From contig OY720345.1 in NCBI GenBank assembly GCA_963082975.1, positions 59,626,528-59,690,527 of the forward strand: 64,000 nucleotides of DNA, in the 5' to 3' direction. The translations under genes were made by a program, and so were the position numbers. How positions within the stretch are numbered: position 1 is the first letter of the stretch; each line of letters begins with the position of its first letter. The stretch comes from Labia minor. Taxonomy: Eukaryota > Arthropoda > Insecta > Dermaptera > Spongiphoridae. Of this stretch, positions 57,669 to 64,000 are shown piece after piece. Below the pieces are notes generated by a model that saw only the letters and a program-made list of their open reading frames with translations, was not told where the DNA came from and did not search any database.

Positions 57669-59389
57669 AAACAAAAGTAATTTATTTAAATTTTCTACAA
57701 TTTGGTAATGTGAACTTGAGGTCTACTGATCGAATTATCCCAAGTATATGTAGATTTAAGTTTAAATAATTATAATAAATTTAAAATAAATACAAGGGTG
57801 TTAAAGATCATGTTTTACATTTATTTCATTATTATAGCGAAGTTTAATTTAGTTAATTTAATTTAATTAATTAATATTTACTGTCCAATATTAATATTTA
57901 TTAGTATAAAAATAAAAATCAAAAAAGTTTTTACTCTTTTGTCAGCTGGCAAAAGAGTAAATACTTAATTAGATAAAAAAAATGTAGATACAGATACTTT
58001 TTAGACATGTTTACTCACAAAAAAAAAAAAGAGAAAAAAATTGAATATAAATACTAATAAAGCTCACGAAATTACCACTTCGAACAAGTTTTAACACGCC
58101 GTGTATTTAGAGTGTATTCTGAAGTATTTCTCTTTGTTGCCAAGATAAATTTCTGCAGAAATTGTATTATACAAGGATTGTAAAAAAGGAAAATTAACTT
58201 TTAATATTAGATATATACATACCTGCCTACTGTTTATTTTTGACAACATTATATAATGTCATTTTATGAACCATATTTAATTATAAAGTTTATTTCACAA
58301 AACAATTTTTTATTACAAGTAATAATATAATCACCCTGTCAATATGTCACAGTAGCTATGCTCTAACTCGTTTCTAGGACAATTTAATTTATTAAAATCA
58401 TGCTTGTTTATGAAGAGCCATTTGTAAAAGGATCCTCATTTTATAGTCTCTCGAAGAGTTTGTCAGTCATTCGTAAATGTACGAATAAATTATAGAATCT
58501 ATTACAAGACATTTCATAAGGTTTCAATTACTTCACAAATGTTTCAATGTAATTTTATTATTTGGAATGAAATAATGTATAAAATGAACAAGGTAGACAT
58601 ACTATAAGTATATAAATATATGAACAAAACAAAATGATATTAATGAATTAAATTATTATTATCATGGATCACATGCTTTATTTTATTATTTATAATAAAA
58701 TATGCATCTATTTTATAAATTAATTGATTAATAAAATAATGATTAAATTTAATAATCCATAATATACTCTTCCTTTAAATTTTTGACAAATATTAGATTA
58801 TATGAACGTTAAAAAGATTATGAAAGAAAAGAAGAAATTCGAATCTAATTTATTTATACTGATATGTTATTTTAATATTTATCCATATTATCACCAAGCT
58901 TATATTATTTTCTTTACCAGAAACGATGTTGCCCCGGGTAATAGAAAAAATTACCGTCCCTATTTAGTAAAATGTATTAGATTCATAAACAAAATGCCGC
59001 CCTTCAGATTTGCCGCCCTCTATTGAAGTAATGTCTTTAAAATATATTTATTATAATTTTTATATTAATTAAAAATTTAAAATTAAATTATTTTGAATTT
59101 TTTAAAAATGAAAAACAACTCAATATTTATTCGTCAGATGGCGTGAATGAAAATTCAAATATTAAATAAAATAATTGCAAATTACATTACAATTAATTAA
59201 TTATAATTCAATTGAATTTCTTCCATACCTTCTAGGAATCCATTGAAATATCTAGAAAAATTTTCAAAAGTAAATCTCAATTTAAAGTTGATGAAAAATC
59301 GATTTCAATTTGTAATAAAGGCGAACAGAGAGACAGAAATGAAGTGAAGTTGATAAAAACGTTATAATAATAAATAACTCTATAAATAA
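57669..59389. other. AT-rich non-coding stretch
   Basis: No shared repeat. A small ORF at 58802-59026 has no domain. A cgtcagatggcgtg word lies at 59133. Confidence 0.45.
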
Positions 59390-59600
59390 AATGCATCTAC
59401 ATAATAATATCAATGTACAATGTGCTATAGATCTAAGATATGTCAATCCCACTTCCTGGCTCCCTCCTATTCCTTTAATATTGGGCCAGTGTCGTCGAAT
59501 AATTACCATTGAGATGATTTTCAAAATTTTGAAAAGGCGGAACTCTATGAATCCTAAGTCCAATTTCTCACGCAGGACATTTTTTAAAGGTTTTAGTATT
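59390..59600. other. Balanced single-copy block
   Basis: Less AT-biased (cacttcctggctccctccta) and open for about 70-90 codons on both strands, without recognised domain or paired splice sites. Confidence 0.3.
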
Positions 59601-59758
59601 TAGATATTCATTCAATAATTCAATCCTTTAATCCTTAAAGTAAAAACCAATATGAAACATATTCAATTGATTAATTAAAAATCAATTCCATTGTTCCATA
59701 AAATTAATCTTGACTTTTTGAAACATTCATATTCACTAATGGGAAATTATTTTTGTTG

Positions 59759-59823
<65 letters not shown>

Positions 59824-60911
59824 TTTATAGAATTTATAAAATTTTAAACAGAACCCATTAAAATGATGAAAATATTTTTTGGAATTCTCTCTTCTCCTTT
59901 TCTCGATTTACTATAAAAATTTATTTAAAATTCCGATTGCTTTTCTTCTGTTACCTTTTAGAATATAGAATAGAATTTTTTTTTCAATAGTTGAATTCAA
60001 AGATAATTTACTCGTTAACAGAATACAAATTCTATTTCATTTTGAGATTCTCACTTGATTTTGAATTGAATATTTTATTAAATTCAATTTTTACATAGAG
60101 TTTTTTTTATGAAAGAGAAAATTTCAGTCTAAAAAAAAGTACAATTTTTAGTTTAATAGATCAATTGATATTCATGTTTGCTGGACGTGTTTTTTTTTAA
60201 TATGCATGAGATTCTTCCATTCGGTTGGAATTGAATATTCAAAAGCAATGCTTAACGAATAATTAAAGATTATTCTTTGACAGATGGAATTGATGTGACC
60301 GACAGGTGATCATCTAATAAGGAATTTGTCAGATAGGGAGGCGATAAGGTCAATTCGTATCTCGTAAATATAAAAAAAGGCGACTCTTTAGGGTCAATAC
60401 ACATAATATAGCCTATTTGTACGGTTGGTCTGTCTGCTATTGGATTTCAAGGCGTCTTTAAGCACAATAGGCATTGTGCCCTGAGCCAGATGTGCTTCGT
60501 CCCCTTAGTAGACGACGACCCTCAGACTTGCTTTGCGCTTGACCAGGCCATTTGCAAATTTGCTTATCTATCACTGAATAATCATAATACCCAATACGGG
60601 TATTGATGAAAACGAGAAGGAAAAAAATTGGAATCATCTTAAAAAAAAAATCAATCTAAAAAGAGCATATAATCTTTTAGTTAGTTACCAGAAAAGTAAA
60701 AAAAATGATTTGAATTTAAAAAAAATTTTATCACTTGCCTTTCTTTAACAACTTTTACTTTTATCTTAAATACGTGAACTGTTTTATTATTAATTATATT
60801 GTTTTCATAGATTAAATATTCTTATAAAAAATTTAATTAATTTTTTTATAAAAACTCATTCTAGTAAATTCTTAAATAAGCTTTTAATTGTTTTTTGTAT
60901 ACTTAATATTT
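59601..60911. other. AT-rich stretch with microsatellite and a balanced block
   Basis: (TATC)n(TA)n at 59760-59817. The block at 60400-60620 is single copy and about 45% GC, with a small hairpin (gcacaat-aggc-attgtgc near 60461-60479). No gene is supported. Confidence 0.4.
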
Positions 60912-61380
60912 TCAACGAACTTTTAGTTCGTTTATAAAATCTATATGTCTGTGTCGCCAAAAATTTTCGATTTTTTTTAAATTTTGAATTTGGATTCGTG
61001 TAGAGCTTAAAAAAGTGTAATTGTAAAGTGGTCTTGGTTTTTTAAAGTTCGGTTGGGAACATGGTCAAATCAGCGGTCAAAGTTGAAAATTTCCCATATA
61101 TTATAACTACTGTAATTAGTGTTATTATAATGTAAAATTGTAAAGAAAAAATGTTAAGACATTATTGTAAACATTAAAAAATGCCCGGGAACATTAGGGA
61201 AATTCCCGGGATAATAATTTTTTAATTATAAATTATGAAAATAATTATAAATAAGCGATGTTTTCAGCTCATCTTCGATCGTATCATTATAATTATAATT
61301 ATAATGATAAATTATATAAATTATATTAATTATTATTTATTATAAATTATAAATTATAAATATGAATAAAAGTTCGTTGA
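60912..61380. mobile_element. Inverted-repeat element, unclassified
   Basis: tcaacgaactttta (60912-60925) and taaaagttcgttga (61367-61380) are perfect 14-bp inverted ends. Inside is a hairpin with 8-bp stem (cccgggaa...ttcccggg, about 61184-61219) and AT-rich palindromic runs. No ORF. No target duplication could be made out. Confidence 0.65.
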
Positions 61381-61698
61381 TAGTAATGCTTCCTAGCATT
61401 CCCAGATGTTTATATATAGGTGCAGTGTAAAAAAATTTCAAATTCAATTATGTATAAAAAAATTGGTACAATTTTATGTATTTTACATGTTTATTATATT
61501 ATTATTTATATTATCATTAAAGTTTAGATATTTTAAAAGATTTAAAAAATGGAATATAATGTCACAATATGACATATTTATTAAAGTATAGAAGAAAACA
61601 TGGTGACGTCACTGGTAGGCAAGTATCCAGCATTGAGATTACTAATTATTTAGCATATAATTGTGAATACTAATTGGTTCCTGAAAAAATTTTTGCCC
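61381..61698. other. AT-rich spacer
   Basis: A 61-codon ORF at 61406-61591 is low-complexity chance. Nothing else seen. Confidence 0.4.
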
Positions 61699-62052
61699 TT
61701 TTTACCGACCGACGATAGTAAGGGAGGTATTGTTTTCACACCAAATTTCACATGTGGAGATTTTTACATATCTCCACGAATCATGCATTTTCTTAACAGA
61801 AAAAAGTATTTTTAGCATGATGTCTGTCCGTCCGTCCGTCCGTCCGTCTGTCCGTCTGTCCGTCTGTCCGTCCGTATAGATGTGTACAGCCTGAACGGCT
61901 CAACCGATTTTTATGAAATTTGGTATATTTACTTAATGCATCAGTGGGATGAATTGATCAACTTTTGGTGCAAATCCGGAAACCGGAAGTGGTAGTATTA
62001 GCAATCGACGATAGGAAGAGAAGGGTTATTTTCACACCTAAGGAGATTTTTG
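61699..62052 (+). mobile_element. HINE-A copy A10, 3' end missing
   Basis: Starts tttttaccgaccgacgatag, has a (GTCC/GTCT)n tract at about 61825-61874 and core motifs atgaaatttggta (61913) and atcaacttttg (61957). It stops after the aaggagattttt segment, where the CpG-rich block begins. Confidence 0.9.
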
Positions 62053-62490
62053 AAGTGAAACTTCTTTAGCGGCGTCCTGACATTTGGTTGAGAATGGAGA
62101 GTGAATTGAAAAATTGAAATTTCGTAACGCGTTACGAAACGCAAGAGAGAAAAAAGATATAGATATAACGAGTGAGAATGAGATAGCCTCTATCTCCGAC
62201 TCTCTTTTGTGCGGTGTTTCGTTTTTGAGAGAGAGGCTATCTGGGTCTTTCTTTTGTCCGGTCTTTCGTCTTTGAGAAAGAGGCTATCTGCCTCTTCGTT
62301 TTGTGCTGTCTTTCGTTCTACTACGCTCTCGCTAGGTCCAAAGTCCACGGCGCGCATGCGCGGTAGTACGTTGACGCGGAATAATATTTCTCAGCTTCTA
62401 CTGAGTCAAAGAATAAAAATTAGTATGACTTATGATCAAAAGAGGGCGAGATCTCCACCTTGTCCAGTAGATATCGCAATTAAATACAAT
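62053..62490. other. CpG-rich structured block, unclassified
   Basis: A 20-bp perfect palindrome lies at 62120-62139 (tttcgtaacgcgttacgaaa). Three imperfect ~47-bp direct units follow at about 62183-62325 (each with gcctctatct / ggctatctg, ctttt(g)t and ctttcgt). A GCGCATGCGC word then lies in a 12-bp palindrome at 62351-62362. That word is the known recognition core of NRF-1-type factors (erect wing in insects). The 100-codon plus-strand ORF across the units has no domain. It could be a TE promoter or an unknown element. Confidence 0.55.
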
Positions 62491-62659
62491 TTGAATTTAA
62501 ATATATATTAATTTCAAAATTTGCCTAAACATTTATAAAAATAAATATACATATGAAATTTGTTATTTTTTTTAATATTAAAAAATATTTAATTTGAGAT
62601 TAATTATATGTAAAAAGATCAACTATCAAATAGATTCAAACTTTTATTTTTTTTGATTA

Positions 62660-63091
62660 GATTATAATTAAATATTATTTATATTATTTAAAAATTATTA
62701 TTAAATTTAATTAATTATAAATTATAAATAATAAATAATAAATATTAAACCAGCGCATGTTTGGCTTTTTGTTGATGGCACCACGTCACGTGTTGGCGCG
62801 TGAGATTTGCAGTGTTAAAAAATTAATTCTGGTAATTTCAGCTAATCAATCAAGCTGAAATTCTATATATAGCAGTTTTATACAATTATTAATCATGTGA
62901 AAAATTATCAAACATATATCTTTATTTTTACGGTCACTTTAGAGGAAAAAAAATCAAAACGTTGTAGGTAATGACCCTCTTCCGGTTGAGCTACATTTCT
63001 CAAAAGTTGATAGAAAACTATGAATTTTGAATAATGTCCATGTACCAAATTTCATCATTCTAGCTCAAACCGTTTTTGCGTAATCTTGCCT

Positions 63092-63145
<54 letters not shown>

Positions 63146-63273
63146 ACACACACAGACATTTTTCTCAACCTTAGTGAAAATGATTCAGGAACCTTCAAAA
63201 AGTATAAAAACATCAAAATCTCAACATCGAAAATTTTCGTGATCGCAATACTATCTCTGGCGAGATAGTAAAA
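62660..63273 (-). mobile_element. HINE-B copy B6, hairpin end missing
   Basis: Matches the family from the AT-rich arm and gcgcgtgagatttgcagtg segment to the end ggcgagatagtaaaaaa. The (CA)n tract is expanded at 63098-63154 and explains the small CA-encoded ORF there. The gagtg/cactc hairpin end is absent. Confidence 0.85.
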
Positions 63274-63302
63274 AATGATTCATTATTATTGGATTTGGCT
63301 GG

Positions 63303-63377
63303 TAATATTAATACCTGAGACACCGAGCTCGCTCTACCCTTTAAAAAATATTGATATACAATTCTTTAATTATTTAT
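63303..63377 (-). repeat. Repeat E, reverse copy
   Basis: Reverse complement of 41786-41863 with a three-base difference in the cgagc hairpin. Confidence 0.8.
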
Positions 63378-63645
63378 TACAATTATTAAATGTATTAAAT
63401 AATATTTTATTGAAAAAATATTAAAAATTATAAAACTATCTAAAACTTAATTAATAAAAGAACAATGAATAAATAAATCACGAAAATAGATAAAAAAAAA
63501 ATGCACGCGGAGAGTTTCGATCCTTCGAACTCGGGGAGTAAAAACAATTGTTCTTACTGCTGGTCTATGATATTTTGATAATTACAAAGATATTTTTACC
63601 ATCTTTCAAAGACATTTATTTGTTTTGTTGTTTTTTTTTGAGAGA
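63378..63645. other. AT-rich spacer
   Basis: A balanced patch at 63503-63570 has a tRNA-B-box-like word (see rejected). No gene. Confidence 0.4.
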
Positions 63646-64000
63646 GATTAATAAATATATATATATTTTATTAAAAATAAATATTTTTAATTTTATTTCG
63701 AAATTAAATAATGAATTTTAAAATATTTTAAATATAAAAAAATGTTAATACAATATCATTTAAAAAAAAGCGGGATTAATAAATATATATATATATTTTA
63801 TTAAAAATAAATATTTTTAATTTTATTTCGAAATTAAATAATAAATTTTAAAATATTTTAAATATAAAATTTCGAAATTAAATAATGAATTTTAAAATAT
63901 TTTAAATATAAAAAAATGTTAATACAATATCATTTAAAAAAAAAGCGGGATTAATAAATATATATATATATTTTATTAAAAATAAATATTTTTAATTTTA
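63646..64000 (+). repeat. AT-rich tandem repeat, continues past window edge
   Basis: Units beginning gattaataaatatatatat start at 63646, 63774 and 63949. The second unit is longer (175 against 128 bp) because ~50 bp with aaatttcgaaattaaataat is duplicated inside it. One related unit lies in reverse at 40798-40927. Confidence 0.9.

Noticed and set aside
62209-62511. 100-codon plus-strand ORF
   Set aside because: Spans the 47-bp direct units of the CpG-rich block; open frame explained by composition.
63086-63268. ORF starting with a long Thr-His repeat
   Set aside because: Translation of the (CA)n tract of HINE-B copy B6.
63503-63570. tRNA-like word (gagttcgaagg on the minus strand) with a gaccagcagtaagaac segment
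   Set aside because: Stems do not close into a cloverleaf and the surroundings are AT-rich repeat; no functional tRNA is supported.

Overview
This window is eukaryotic nuclear DNA, very AT-rich (roughly three quarters A+T), full of simple repeats and dense with decayed and a few recent transposable elements. Everything points to an arthropod, most likely an insect: hAT, mariner and RTE-type elements, tRNA-derived SINEs, DINE/Helentron-like non-autonomous elements, short introns and many microsatellites. I cannot name the order or species. There is no rRNA, no convincing functional tRNA, no operon, no CRISPR array and no complete host gene.

The one intact gene is a hAT transposase (28056-29915, 619 aa). 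It sits in a complete element (26956-30301) flanked by a perfect 8-bp target-site duplication, with BED-finger and D-D-E residues all present. Around it are hAT MITEs (7172-7461, 21893-22961, 35736-36066, 37516-37698, 57355-57660, plus a fragment near 14.5 kb), most with recognisable 8-bp duplications. Two interspersed families dominate the rest. HINE-A (11 copies; terminal ACCGACCGACG inverted repeats, a GTCC/GTCT microsatellite, and a hairpin about 9 nt from one end) and HINE-B (6 copies; ACTATCTCGC inverted repeats, a GT microsatellite and a terminal hairpin) share an ungapped core and the same layout, so I read them as relatives in a Helentron-associated (DINE-1-like) group. Other repeats are RTE-type LINE fragments, a tRNA-derived SINE (four copies), an internally deleted mariner and a mariner MITE, and several foldback or inverted-repeat elements.

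Host genes appear only as candidate exons found from splice signals. On the minus strand, two exons (56001-55913 and 55844-55768) are joined by a 68-bp intron, and the second carries a start codon. On the plus strand, 49558-49668 has an acceptor, a start codon in good context and a GTAAGT donor. A group on the minus strand at 24.4-26.7 kb has one well-bounded exon and two weaker candidates. These probably belong to genes with long introns that extend beyond the window. None could be assigned to a family.

Layout: 0-5 kb foldback and RTE remnants; 5-23 kb HINE and hAT-MITE rich, with a local duplication at 10/12.5 kb; 23-27 kb HINE-B copies between candidate exons; 27-31 kb hAT element inserted in a foldback repeat; 31-43 kb MITEs, nested HINE-B and deleted mariner; 43-57 kb SINE, RTE, mariner MITE and candidate exons; 57-64 kb hAT MITE, an unusual CpG-rich block at 62 kb, HINE-B and an AT-rich tandem repeat at the right edge.
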